From: RGIG3009 sp964389495
GTDB lineage: Bacteria; Bacillota; Clostridia; Oscillospirales; Acutalibacteraceae
Direction of reading: 5' to 3'
Assembly: GCA_964389495.1 (NCBI GenBank)
Contig: CAYMDU010000010.1
Coordinates: 1-29,768, forward strand
Length of the DNA: 29,768 nt
Made by a program: the position numbers and the translations under genes. How positions within the stretch are numbered: position 1 is the stretch's first letter; each line of letters begins with the position of its first letter. Shown here in pieces: positions 1-6,893 of this stretch. The notes under the pieces were generated by a model that was given only the letters and a program-made list of their open reading frames with translations, had not been told where the DNA came from and did no database searches.

Positions 1-224
1 GACGGGTGGAGGCTGCCGAGGGATGGACCGATATTTTCATCTATCCCGGCTATCGCTTTCAAGTGCTGGACGGCTTGATCACCAATTTTCATTTGCCGGA
101 AAGCACGCTGATCATGTTGGTGTCGGCCCTGGCGGGCTACGAGCAAACCATGGATACCTACCGGTACGCGGTGGAGAAACGGTATCGCTTTTTCAGCTTT
201 GGCGATGCGATGCTCATTTTGTGA
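1..224 (+). CDS. queA: QueA C-terminal fragment (S-adenosylmethionine:tRNA ribosyltransferase-isomerase), 5' end outside window
   Basis: The reading frame is open from base 3 to the TGA at 222-224 and enters from the left edge. The visible residues include the stretch ITNFHLPESTLIMLVSALAG, which is the strongly conserved C-terminal block of QueA. The enzyme transfers the ribosyl part of S-adenosylmethionine to preQ1 in tRNA and isomerises it to epoxyqueuosine. The gene lies 22 bases upstream of tgt, which catalyses the preceding step, and the two are presumably one operon. Only about 73 residues are visible, so the active site cannot be judged. The family assignment is firm from this block and the tgt neighbour. 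Confidence 0.93.
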   Translation, partial: RVEAAEGWTDIFIYPGYRFQVLDGLITNFHLPESTLIMLVSALAGYEQTMDTYRYAVEKRYRFFSFGDAMLIL

Positions 225-246
225 ATAACAGGAACAGGAGAACACT

Positions 247-1374
247 ATGAAAATCAAAACGACCTGCGGGGAGGCGCGTCGCGGCGTATTCGAAACACCG
301 CACGGAACGGTGCAAACACCGGCTTTTATGAATGTGGCCACCTGCGGCGCCATCAAAGGGGCGGTTTCTGCCTATGATTTGCGGGATATTAAGTGCCAGG
401 TGCAACTGTGCAACACCTACCATTTGCATTTGCGCCCCGGCGAGGACTTGGTGCACGAGTTGGGTGGGCTGCACCGTTTCACCGGATGGGACGGCCCGAT
501 TTTAACCGACAGCGGCGGGTTTCAGGTGTTTTCGCTGGCCAAGTTGCGCCGCATCGAGGAAGAAGGTGTCACCTTCTCGTCGCACATCGATGGGCGCCGC
601 TTGTTTATCGGGCCGGAAGAAAGTATGCAAATCCAGTCCAAGCTGGCTTCCACCATTGCCATGGCGTTTGACGAATGTGTGGAAAATCCTGCGCAATACG
701 ACTATTCGGCCCGTTCATGCGAACGAACCACACGCTGGCTTAAACGGTGTATTGCCGAAATGAAGCGACTGCGTGAACAGCCGGATACGCTGAACCCGCA
801 GCAATTGCTCTTTGGTATCAACCAGGGTTGCACTTTTGACGAATTGCGTATTCGCCACATGCAGGAAATTGCCGAATTGGATTTGGACGGATATGCCGTG
901 GGCGGCTTGGCTGTGGGCGAGCCGACCGAAGACATGTATCGCATTTTGGATTCGGTGGTGCCGCACATGCCGCAGGAGAAACCGCGGTATTTGATGGGTG
1001 TTGGCACGCCGGAAAATATTTTGGAAGGCGTGTATCGCGGAATCGACTTGTTTGATTGTGTGATGCCGGCACGCAATGCGCGCCATGCCCATGTGTTCAC
1101 ATGGCAGGGGCATCGCAACATGCTTAATCAAAAGTATGAGCACGATGACCGCCCGCTGGACGAAGAATGTGATTGTCCCACCTGCCGTCGCCATTCGCGC
1201 GCCTATATTCGCCACTTGTTTAAGGCCAACGAAATGCTGGCCATGCGCTTGTGTGTGATGCACAATCTGTACTTTTACAACACGCTGACGGAGAAAATTC
1301 GCGAATCGTTGGATGCCGGTACTTTTGAAGACTTCTATCGGGTGCACCGTGGCGTGCTGGATCGCCGGATTTGA
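247..1374 (+). CDS. tgt: Queuine/preQ1 tRNA-guanine transglycosylase
   Basis: The 375-residue product has the normal length of bacterial TGT, which exchanges the wobble guanine of GUN-anticodon tRNAs for preQ1. DSGGFQ at residues 88-93 supplies the general acid/base Asp88, and FDCVMPARNARH around 269-280 holds the nucleophile Asp270. These correspond to Asp89 and Asp264 of the studied enzymes. The zinc site is complete: Cys308, Cys310, Cys313 and His339. The GGLAVGE loop lies near residue 219. A ribosome binding site (ggaacaggag) precedes the ATG. It follows queA closely. It converges with the AraC gene 18 bases downstream, and I see no convincing terminator between them. Confidence 0.97.
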   Translation: MKIKTTCGEARRGVFETPHGTVQTPAFMNVATCGAIKGAVSAYDLRDIKCQVQLCNTYHLHLRPGEDLVHELGGLHRFTGWDGPILTDSGGFQVFSLAKLRRIEEEGVTFSSHIDGRRLFIGPEESMQIQSKLASTIAMAFDECVENPAQYDYSARSCERTTRWLKRCIAEMKRLREQPDTLNPQQLLFGINQGCTFDELRIRHMQEIAELDLDGYAVGGLAVGEPTEDMYRILDSVVPHMPQEKPRYLMGVGTPENILEGVYRGIDLFDCVMPARNARHAHVFTWQGHRNMLNQKYEHDDRPLDEECDCPTCRRHSRAYIRHLFKANEMLAMRLCVMHNLYFYNTLTEKIRESLDAGTFEDFYRVHRGVLDRRI

Positions 1375-1392
1375 TGAAATCGGTGGTGCTTT

Positions 1393-2187
1393 TTAAAGCG
1401 TAAAGTTATTTTCGGAAGGTTTGCCGTTGTAATGCTTTTTATACAGTCTGAAAAAACTGGAATATTCCCTAAACCCGCACAAAGATGCGGTGCGGGTTAG
1501 GCTTTCCCCTTGTGCAATCAGTTGGCGAGCGGCCGACAGACGCTTTTCGGACAGGTAGCGGTAAACGGAAATGTTGAGGTCGGCTTTGAATTTGTGCGAT
1601 AGGGAAGACGGGGAAACATTGAGCGCTTTGGCGATGCTGTTAATGTGGATGTTTCGGGAAAAGTTGTTGTCGATATAGGACAGAGCCTGTTGTGTTAAGG
1701 GATTCATGGAAAAATTACGGTTGATTTGTTCGCCGGAGAACAGTTTTAATTCCAGCACGGCTTGACACACACAAGAGGTGAGGAAGAGTTCTTTTTCTTT
1801 GTCCGAAAGGTCAGACAAGGCAACGCGAATTAAGGAATTAAAAATGTGACACAAGCCGGCTGGCGGATTTGAAATAACCATCACCTTGTTAATAACTTCG
1901 CCAATGGGAAAAGCGAGCGTATCTGTGGTTTCAAATCCCAAAATACATCGCACATAGTTTTCGGGATTGTTTACGACGAATTGGTGGAATTGTTCACAGG
2001 GAATGGTCACAACAGAGCCTTTTTTCAAATCCAGTTGAATGTGCTTTGAAATCAGTCGGCTTTGTCCGTCCATGAAGAAAACCAGTTCGTTGTAGGAATG
2101 AAATTCCTGCCCCTCAACGGCAGGAGCCCCTTGCGCATATTTAAAATGACAGTTTGACCCCAAAATGCAATGGTGAAAATCACTCAT
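1393..2187 (-). CDS. AraC-family transcriptional regulator, divergent from the aldolase/sialidase genes
   Basis: I place the start at the ATG at 2187, because AAGGGGG sits 7 bases before it; an open frame runs 17 codons further upstream but lacks a ribosome binding site there. The 264-residue protein has an N-terminal cupin-like sensor half (HSYNELVFFMDGQSRL and SVVTIPCEQFHQFVV are typical strands). The C-terminal ~100 residues form a double helix-turn-helix of AraC type (INSIAKALNVSPSSLSHKFK, then ASLCGFREYSSFFRLYKKHY). It is transcribed away from the aldolase and sialidase genes, so it most likely activates them in response to a sugar-type ligand. The ligand is unknown. It could also control itself through the palindrome at 2256-2275. 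Confidence 0.9.
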   Translation of the reverse strand: MSDFHHCILGSNCHFKYAQGAPAVEGQEFHSYNELVFFMDGQSRLISKHIQLDLKKGSVVTIPCEQFHQFVVNNPENYVRCILGFETTDTLAFPIGEVINKVMVISNPPAGLCHIFNSLIRVALSDLSDKEKELFLTSCVCQAVLELKLFSGEQINRNFSMNPLTQQALSYIDNNFSRNIHINSIAKALNVSPSSLSHKFKADLNISVYRYLSEKRLSAARQLIAQGESLTRTASLCGFREYSSFFRLYKKHYNGKPSENNFTL

Positions 2188-2209
2188 ACAATATCCCCCT
2201 TTTTTGTTT

Positions 2210-2238
2210 ATGATACTTCGAATTTGCAAGAAATGCAA
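2210..2238 (-). promoter_or_regulatory. Predicted sigma-A promoter for the AraC gene
   Basis: Reading the minus strand, TTGCAT (2238-2233) and TATCAT (2215-2210) are separated by 17 bases and lie about 23 bases before the chosen ATG at 2187. Both hexamers differ from consensus by two bases or fewer. The assignment is by pattern only. Confidence 0.55.
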
Positions 2239-2255
2239 TATATTGTGCGAAAATA

Positions 2256-2275
2256 GCTATTGAAATTTCAATAGC
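2256..2275. promoter_or_regulatory. 20-base perfect palindrome between AraC gene and aldolase gene (candidate operator)
   Basis: GCTATTGAAA followed directly by its exact reverse complement TTTCAATAGC forms a perfect dyad with no spacer. It lies 35 bases before the aldolase start and upstream of the AraC promoter. A TTGAAA inside it could serve as a -35 for the aldolase, 17 bases before the poor hexamer TACCAT. A second, shorter self-complementary block, CAATATATTG, lies nearby at 2237-2246. The site could be bound by the AraC protein or by a global regulator. Confidence 0.5.
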
Positions 2276-2310
2276 CGCAAGTTACCATGTTGGTATAAGG
2301 GGTGATAGCA

Positions 2311-3096
2311 ATGAATTTGTTACGAGAAAAGTTGAACAACCGTGAAAAGGTGTGCGGCTCCTTGGTTAGCCTTACGGATCCGTGCCTTTGCGAAATTTTG
2401 GGAAATGCCGGGTTCGATTTTATTTGGATTGATACTGAGCATACCTACATGTCCTATAAAGAAGTGCTGTGCCATCTCAATGCGGCAAGGTCGGTGGGGG
2501 TTTCTGCTGTGGTGAGAGTACCACAGAACGATTTGACTTTCACCAAAAAAATATTGGAAATGGATGTTGACGGCATTATTTTCCCCATGGTCAAGACAGC
2601 CGAAGAGGCCAAAGCCCTCATGGATATGACATTGTATCCACCACGCGGAACGCGCGGATTCGGCCCCATGCGTGCCATCCGGTACGGTGCGGATGATGCT
2701 GCCGAATACACCGAGAAGAAGAGCCTGGATATATGCCGCTTTATTCAAATCGAGCATATTGAGTGCATTGATAATCTGGAGGAAATTGTAAAAGTCCCCT
2801 ACATAGATGGGTTTATTTTCGGCCCGAACGATTTGTCGTTATCACAAGGCGGGATTGGCGAAAAAACAAAAACGCAAACAGAAGCCAATATTAAAAAGGC
2901 GATTTCCATTTTGAAAAAGCATGGCAAATATATCGGCATATCCGTTGGACATAGCGAAGAAACAATACAATACTGGTCGCAATTCCCCGTGGATATGTTC
3001 GTGGCCGGTTCGGATTGGACATTTGTTTACAGCGAAGCCCAAAAAACAAGGCACCTGCTTGACGGGTATCATTTGTCTGAAACAATCCGGGGGTGA
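2311..3096 (+). CDS. HpcH/HpaI-family class II aldolase (2-keto-3-deoxy acid aldolase type)
   Basis: The 261-residue protein begins at the ATG at 2311, six bases after a strong AAGGGGTGA site; an in-frame GTG at 2302 lies inside that site. The fold family cleaves 2-keto-3-deoxy (or 2-keto-4-hydroxy) acids to pyruvate and an aldehyde with a divalent metal. Key positions match E. coli HpaI: DTEH at 41-44 with the conserved His44, Arg69 in RVPQND, the metal ligand Glu148 in IQIEH, and Asp174 in GPNDLS. Its stop codon lies inside the ribosome binding site of the sialidase-like gene, so the two are coupled. The true substrate is unknown. It is not a DHDPS-type sialic acid lyase. A catabolic sugar-acid role is inferred from the neighbour. 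Confidence 0.88.
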   Translation: MNLLREKLNNREKVCGSLVSLTDPCLCEILGNAGFDFIWIDTEHTYMSYKEVLCHLNAARSVGVSAVVRVPQNDLTFTKKILEMDVDGIIFPMVKTAEEAKALMDMTLYPPRGTRGFGPMRAIRYGADDAAEYTEKKSLDICRFIQIEHIECIDNLEEIVKVPYIDGFIFGPNDLSLSQGGIGEKTKTQTEANIKKAISILKKHGKYIGISVGHSEETIQYWSQFPVDMFVAGSDWTFVYSEAQKTRHLLDGYHLSETIRG

Positions 3097-3101
3097 GTTA
3101 C

Positions 3102-4130
3102 ATGGAGCAGAACAAAAAGGTGAGTATTCATCAGGTCTTCACCGGCACATTGTCTTGCGAACCGATTGTGCGACGCACCGCCAACGGGGAATTGCTTTGC
3201 GTGTGCGAGTGCGACGGGCCGTGTGAACCGCATCCGGACAATCGTGTGTATTGTTTTCACAGCAAGGACAATGGCAAAACCTGGTCGGAAAAACGGCGCA
3301 TTTATCCGGAGGATGGGCAGGCCGTGTGCTGCACGGAACTTCTGGTTAACGGCGAAGAAATCACGGCATTTATCGCGGTGCATACCGGTTATTTTTTGGA
3401 CTGGAAATGCTACATGATGAAAAGCTTTGATAATGGCTATACCTGGAAAAACTACGGAACCGTTCCCGGCTTTCCGGAATACGCGCTTGTGCGTAGTGCC
3501 GTTTTTATGCGGAACGGCCAAATGGTTCTTCCTTATCAATTCTATCCGGTTACTTGGGAAGAACACGATCGTATCATGCGAGAGGAAACGCGCAAGCATC
3601 CCGAAAGCCACACGCAAACGGAATATTGCGAAAGCGGCGTGTTGATTAGCAAAGACGGTGGCAAAACATATGAACACCGTGTTGCCTGCCGCATGAATAT
3701 GCGGGATCGAGAGACGGACTATAAATGGATTTGGTCAGAGCCCACGATTGTTGAGGCCGAAGATGATCACATTATTATGCTCATGCGGGTGGACGGAACC
3801 CAAGCTTTGTGGCGTTGTGATTCGTGGGACGGTGGCGAAACATGGGATGCGTATTACAAAACCGATATTATCAATCCCAGTAACAAGCCCAAGCTGATTG
3901 CGTTGGATAACGGGCGGATTGCTTTGATTCATACACCGAGCACCACCCGGCGGTATCCGTTGGAACTTTGGATTAGCGATGACCATATGAAAACATGGGC
4001 GGAAAAGCGCCGGCTAACCGATTTCCCCGGTTCTTATAACTATTCGGATGGGGTTTACGAGAATGGGCATATTCTATTTACCGTTGAGCATAATCGCCAC
4101 ACCATTTTGCTTTTTGATGTGGAAGTGTAA
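3102..4130 (+). CDS. Cytosolic sialidase/neuraminidase-like beta-propeller protein with Asp-box repeats
   Basis: The 342-residue product starts at ATG 3102, five bases after GGGGGTGA. It has five Asp-box motifs of the S-x-D-x-G-x-T-W type: SKDNGKTW (54-61), SFDNGYTW (108-115), SKDGGKTY (183-190), SWDGGETW (241-248) and the degenerate SDDHMKTW (292-299). This spacing predicts a six-bladed propeller as in exo-sialidases (GH33 and relatives). It has no signal peptide and no membrane segment, so it should act in the cytoplasm on an imported oligosaccharide. Arginines early (VRR, 24-25) and late (TTRR, 281-284) and the tyrosines in SYNYSDG (311-317) could form the active site, but I cannot verify the triad. 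Substrate specificity is open. It is co-transcribed with the aldolase. Confidence 0.85.
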   Translation: MEQNKKVSIHQVFTGTLSCEPIVRRTANGELLCVCECDGPCEPHPDNRVYCFHSKDNGKTWSEKRRIYPEDGQAVCCTELLVNGEEITAFIAVHTGYFLDWKCYMMKSFDNGYTWKNYGTVPGFPEYALVRSAVFMRNGQMVLPYQFYPVTWEEHDRIMREETRKHPESHTQTEYCESGVLISKDGGKTYEHRVACRMNMRDRETDYKWIWSEPTIVEAEDDHIIMLMRVDGTQALWRCDSWDGGETWDAYYKTDIINPSNKPKLIALDNGRIALIHTPSTTRRYPLELWISDDHMKTWAEKRRLTDFPGSYNYSDGVYENGHILFTVEHNRHTILLFDVEV

Positions 4131-4189
4131 GCAGCTGCTCATGAAATAGGGCGAAATTGTAAACTTTTTTAATTTTTTACGATTAGTGC

Positions 4190-4218
4190 TTGCACTGCCA
4201 TGCAAAATTCGGTATAAT
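4190..4218 (+). promoter_or_regulatory. Strong sigma-A promoter for yajC
   Basis: TTGCAC (4190-4195) and a perfect TATAAT (4213-4218) are separated by 17 bases. Transcription would begin near 4225, just before the ribosome binding site GGAGGTG (4234-4240). This gives yajC its own promoter, independent of the cassette upstream. Confidence 0.8.
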
Positions 4219-4247
4219 GTTGAAGACTACTATGGAGGTGTATTGTT

Positions 4248-4628
4248 ATGATGAATGTTATGGCACTGGCGGCGGAAACCACCGCTGCTACTTCGGGTAC
4301 CGGAACAACCACCGGCGGTATCGGCGGTACCATCGGTATGCTGGTTATGTGGGCGGTTATCATCGGTGTGATGTATTTTCTGATGATTCGTCCGCAACGC
4401 AAAAAGCAAAAGGAAGAACAGAAAATGCGCGACAGCTTGCGCGTGGGCGATGAAATCACCACCATCGGCGGTATTTGCGGCCGTGTGGTTAGCATCAAAG
4501 ACGACACACTGGTGATTGAAACCGGCGCCGACCGCAGCAAAATGACCATTAAAAAGTGGGCCATGCAGAGCTGCGACACGGTTCACGATGCGGCAGACGA
4601 TGATGACGATGATGACGACGATATCTAA
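4248..4628 (+). CDS. yajC: Preprotein translocase subunit YajC
   Basis: The 126-residue protein has one N-terminal transmembrane helix (about residues 25-43, IGMLVMWAVIIGVMYFLMI) followed directly by RPQRKKQKEEQKM. The cytosolic domain then reads RVGDEITTIGGICGRV, the diagnostic block of YajC, the small partner of SecDF at the Sec translocon. A start at 4248 is set by GGAGGTG seven bases upstream. The protein ends in a run of nine consecutive aspartates before the last isoleucine (4597-4623), which is not part of the usual family core and makes it longer than typical YajC. It normally follows tgt in Clostridia; here the AraC/aldolase/sialidase cassette separates them. Confidence 0.95.
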   Translation: MMNVMALAAETTAATSGTGTTTGGIGGTIGMLVMWAVIIGVMYFLMIRPQRKKQKEEQKMRDSLRVGDEITTIGGICGRVVSIKDDTLVIETGADRSKMTIKKWAMQSCDTVHDAADDDDDDDDDI

Positions 4629-4703
4629 TGCCTGAGTACTATTTTCTCCGTTCTCGGCATACGCTGATGTTGTAAACGGATGCGAATGTGGGAGGAGATC
4701 ACC

Positions 4704-5102
4704 ATGAAAAAACATCGGGAAGAAGCAACAGGTGCTTTTCGCTTGGTGCGCCCGTTGGTTTTCGGCACGGCCGCGGGGATTGTTGTTGGCGCGGTATTGC
4801 TTTTGGCTGCGGCGGCTGTTATGGCTGCCGTGAATGTGCCGGCTGCAGCGGTAACGCCGGTGGCTTTGTTGGCCATGTCGGTGGCGGCTTTGGCCGGTGG
4901 GTTTGCGGCAGCGCGCGTGTCTCGCGAAAAAGGGTTGCTGTACGGTGCCGGTTGCGGCTTGCTCATGTTTTTGATCATTGCTGTTGTCGGATTCAGCGTG
5001 GAACAATCGGTTGGAGGCAGCTTGCTTTTTCTTAAATTGGCATTGGCTGTCGGGTTGGGCGCGCTGGGTGGTATTTTGGGAGTGAACCTACATCACCGGT
5101 AA
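4704..5102 (+). CDS. TIGR04086-type four-helix membrane protein
   Basis: This 132-residue protein starts at ATG 4704, six bases after GGAGGAG; an in-frame ATG at 4680 has no such site. It is almost entirely hydrophobic, with four predicted membrane segments separated by short loops (for example FGTAAGIVVGAVLLLAAAAV and LLYGAGCGLLMFLIIAVVGF). In Clostridia a protein of this size and topology regularly follows yajC and is catalogued as TIGR04086. No function is known. It is in the yajC transcript and followed by a terminator. The identification rests on size, topology and position rather than on a catalytic motif. Confidence 0.7.
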   Translation: MKKHREEATGAFRLVRPLVFGTAAGIVVGAVLLLAAAAVMAAVNVPAAAVTPVALLAMSVAALAGGFAAARVSREKGLLYGAGCGLLMFLIIAVVGFSVEQSVGGSLLFLKLALAVGLGALGGILGVNLHHR

Positions 5103-5106
5103 TTTT

Positions 5107-5135
5107 CGAGGCGGGTTTCTCCGCCTCGATTTTTG
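5107..5135 (+). terminator. Intrinsic terminator after yajC-TIGR04086
   Basis: CGAGGCGG (5107-5114) pairs exactly with CCGCCTCG (5121-5128) around a six-base loop and is followed by ATTTTTG. It starts four bases after the TIGR04086 stop codon. Confidence 0.9.
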
Positions 5136-5201
5136 TTTCCGAAGGGCATATTCCTTTTCGGTATCGCATAGGATGCACTATGTGGACAGGGAGGAATGTG
5201 T

Positions 5202-5807
5202 ATGAAACGGAGAAGGACAACCCGTGCCGGCTACTTTTTTCGCGAAAATCGGCGCCTGCTTTTGTTTTTGTTGTTGCCAGTGGCAGGAAGCGTGTGCGGA
5301 ATGCTGCTCTATCCTGCGGTGAAAGCCGCAAGCTGGATGGAACTGTTCACGGTTCACCGTGTGGCAATGAGGGTGCCTCACATGGTGTCAGCGGTGCTGG
5401 AATCGTGCTTTCAGCCGGCCTTGTTGTTGGCCATGCTGTTTGTTGCCGGTCTTTCCGCTTGCGGTGCCCCGGCAGCGTTGCTTGTTCCCGTGTTTTGGGG
5501 TGTCGGTTTGGGATTAACCCAAGCCGGCTATTACACAGGCGGGGTGTCCGGTGTGGCTGTTGCGGCGGCGGTGATCCTTCCGCATTCGGCCATGGAAGCT
5601 GTGGCACTGCTGATGGGGGCTTCGGAGTGCTTTCGCATGTCGGTGCGCTTTGCGGTGCAGCTGTTGCCGCGCAGTGCCCATTGCGGCGGCCTGTGGCAGG
5701 AGTTTCGTTTGTACATGGCACGGTTCGGGTTGCTGTTTTTGTTGCTGATTTGTGCCGGAGTGCTGGATGTGGGCATGCGTTTGTGCTGTTCGGGTTGGTT
5801 GAACTGA
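5202..5807 (+). CDS. SpoIIM-like (DUF95) integral membrane protein
   Basis: The 201-residue protein starts at ATG 5202, chosen because GGGAGGA ends six bases upstream; an ATG at 5196 would be too close. It is a polytopic membrane protein with helices near residues 19-38, 62-85, 91-125 and 172-193. The block ILPHSAMEAVALLMGASECFRM (from residue 125) resembles the conserved LPHGxxEIPAL region of stage II sporulation protein M, and the length matches SpoIIM (about 215 residues). SpoIIM acts with SpoIID and SpoIIP in septal peptidoglycan hydrolysis during engulfment. Here Gly of the PHG motif is Ser, so it may be a divergent SpoIIM or another DUF95 member. The DUF624 gene follows 19 bases later, probably in the same transcript. 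Confidence 0.6.
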   Translation: MKRRRTTRAGYFFRENRRLLLFLLLPVAGSVCGMLLYPAVKAASWMELFTVHRVAMRVPHMVSAVLESCFQPALLLAMLFVAGLSACGAPAALLVPVFWGVGLGLTQAGYYTGGVSGVAVAAAVILPHSAMEAVALLMGASECFRMSVRFAVQLLPRSAHCGGLWQEFRLYMARFGLLFLLLICAGVLDVGMRLCCSGWLN

Positions 5808-5826
5808 TGTAAAAAGGAGAGTAACT

Positions 5827-6771
5827 ATGGCAGGACTGTTTAACGGGTATAACAATCCCGGTCCGGGCGTTCCCAAAAACGAGCCGGAGAAAAGACCGTT
5901 TTTTCGATTTTGTGAACTGTATTTTCGGAAGTTTTGGAAACTGATGCTGGCTAATTTGCTGTATGTGTTAGTGTCTTTGCCGGTGGTAACGCGTGGCATG
6001 GCCGAAGCCGGGTTGACCTATGTAACGCGCAATTATTCGCGGGAAAAGCCGGTGTTTTTGCCGTCGGATTTTTGGGATACCATCAAGAAAAACTGCAAGC
6101 AATCGTTTTGGTTCGGTTTGGCGGAATTACTTGTCGGTGCGGTGGTGGCATATAGCCTGTATTACTATGTGATGGCCTGCACGGTGAAGGTGTCTTTTGG
6201 AACCGTTATTCCGCTGGCCATAGCCCTGTTTGCCACCTTGATGTTTGTGTTTATGCGCTACTATCTGTATCTACAGTTAATAACATTTAAATTTTCCGGC
6301 AAGCAGATTGTGCGAAACAGCGCCTTGTTTGCGGCCGCCGGCGTGAAGCAGAATGCTGTGATCACCGGTGTACTTTTGGCCGTTTATGTGTTGGTGTACT
6401 TGGGACTGGCGTATTTGCCGTGGTTCACACTGGGCATTGTGATTGTGGGGTATGTTACGGTGTTTCCGGCTTTTCGGTCGTTTTTAATTCAATACACTGT
6501 GTTCCCACTGGTGAAAAAAGCAATTATCGACCCCTATTACAAGGAACATCCCGATGAAGATGTGGAAAAGCGCCGCGATTTGAATTTGGAAATTGACAGC
6601 ACCGTGGCAGAAAAAACGGAACCAAAAGAAGAACCAATTTTCACCGATACCCCCGCAATGGGGCCTGGGGAAGTGTCGGTGGTGCCGCATCAATACAACG
6701 AAGCGGAGATGCGCCGCGGCAAGCCGCTGAAGCGTGAAACAATGGATGCGGATGACGACGGTACCATTTAA
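5827..6771 (+). CDS. DUF624 (YesL-family) membrane protein
   Basis: The 314-residue product follows a good ribosome binding site (aaaaaggagag). The N-terminal block FFRFCELYFRKFWKLMLANLLYVLVSLPVVT and the following WDTIKKNCKQSFWFGL are characteristic of DUF624/YesL proteins. Five or six membrane helices fill residues 35-235. After that comes a charged cytosolic tail of about 80 residues rich in Glu and Asp (for example KTEPKEEP, DADDDGTI), which is not part of the core domain. YesL-family genes often accompany carbohydrate transport operons, but none is next to this one. Its partner here is the SpoIIM-like gene. The function is unknown. Confidence 0.8.
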   Translation: MAGLFNGYNNPGPGVPKNEPEKRPFFRFCELYFRKFWKLMLANLLYVLVSLPVVTRGMAEAGLTYVTRNYSREKPVFLPSDFWDTIKKNCKQSFWFGLAELLVGAVVAYSLYYYVMACTVKVSFGTVIPLAIALFATLMFVFMRYYLYLQLITFKFSGKQIVRNSALFAAAGVKQNAVITGVLLAVYVLVYLGLAYLPWFTLGIVIVGYVTVFPAFRSFLIQYTVFPLVKKAIIDPYYKEHPDEDVEKRRDLNLEIDSTVAEKTEPKEEPIFTDTPAMGPGEVSVVPHQYNEAEMRRGKPLKRETMDADDDGTI

Positions 6772-6786
6772 TTGCGAAAACAAAAT

Positions 6787-6827
6787 CGCATTGCTTTTGC
6801 AAAAGCAGAGGCAGTGCGGTTTTTTCT
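6787..6827 (+). terminator. Intrinsic terminator after the DUF624 gene
   Basis: CGCATTGC (6787-6794) pairs with GCAGTGCG (6811-6818) with one G-T pair, enclosing an inner CTTTTGCAAAAG hairpin, and is followed by a run of T (GGTTTTTTC). It lies 15 bases after the stop codon. Confidence 0.75.
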
Positions 6828-6834
6828 TTGCCGT

Positions 6835-6874
6835 AAAACCGACAAGGCGCCCAACCGTGAAACGGTTGGGCGCC
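6835..6874 (-). terminator. Terminator of the gltX-glnS operon
   Basis: GGCGCCCAACCG (6846-6857) and CGGTTGGGCGCC (6863-6874) are perfect 12-base arms around TGAAA. On the minus strand the stem is followed by TTGTCGGTTTT, and it begins 19 bases after the glnS stop. It may also back up the plus-strand terminator just before it. Confidence 0.8.
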
Positions 6875-6893
6875 TTTGGATAGAGGCATCGCA

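Noticed and set aside
1375..1392. Terminator between tgt and the AraC gene
   Set aside because: Only 18 bases lie between the convergent genes, with a few T but no credible stem.
4597..4623. Simple-sequence repeat or recent slippage at the poly-Asp codons of yajC
   Set aside because: Codons alternate irregularly between GAT and GAC, so it is not a perfect DNA repeat.
4230..5006. Open frame of 258 codons on the minus strand across yajC and the TIGR04086 gene
   Set aside because: Product is His/Gln-rich low complexity and antisense to two convincing genes.
5103..5201. SCIFF peptide (scfA) and its maturase, which often follow yajC-TIGR04086 in Clostridia
   Set aside because: The stretch holds a terminator and no short cysteine-rich frame; the next gene is the SpoIIM-like protein.
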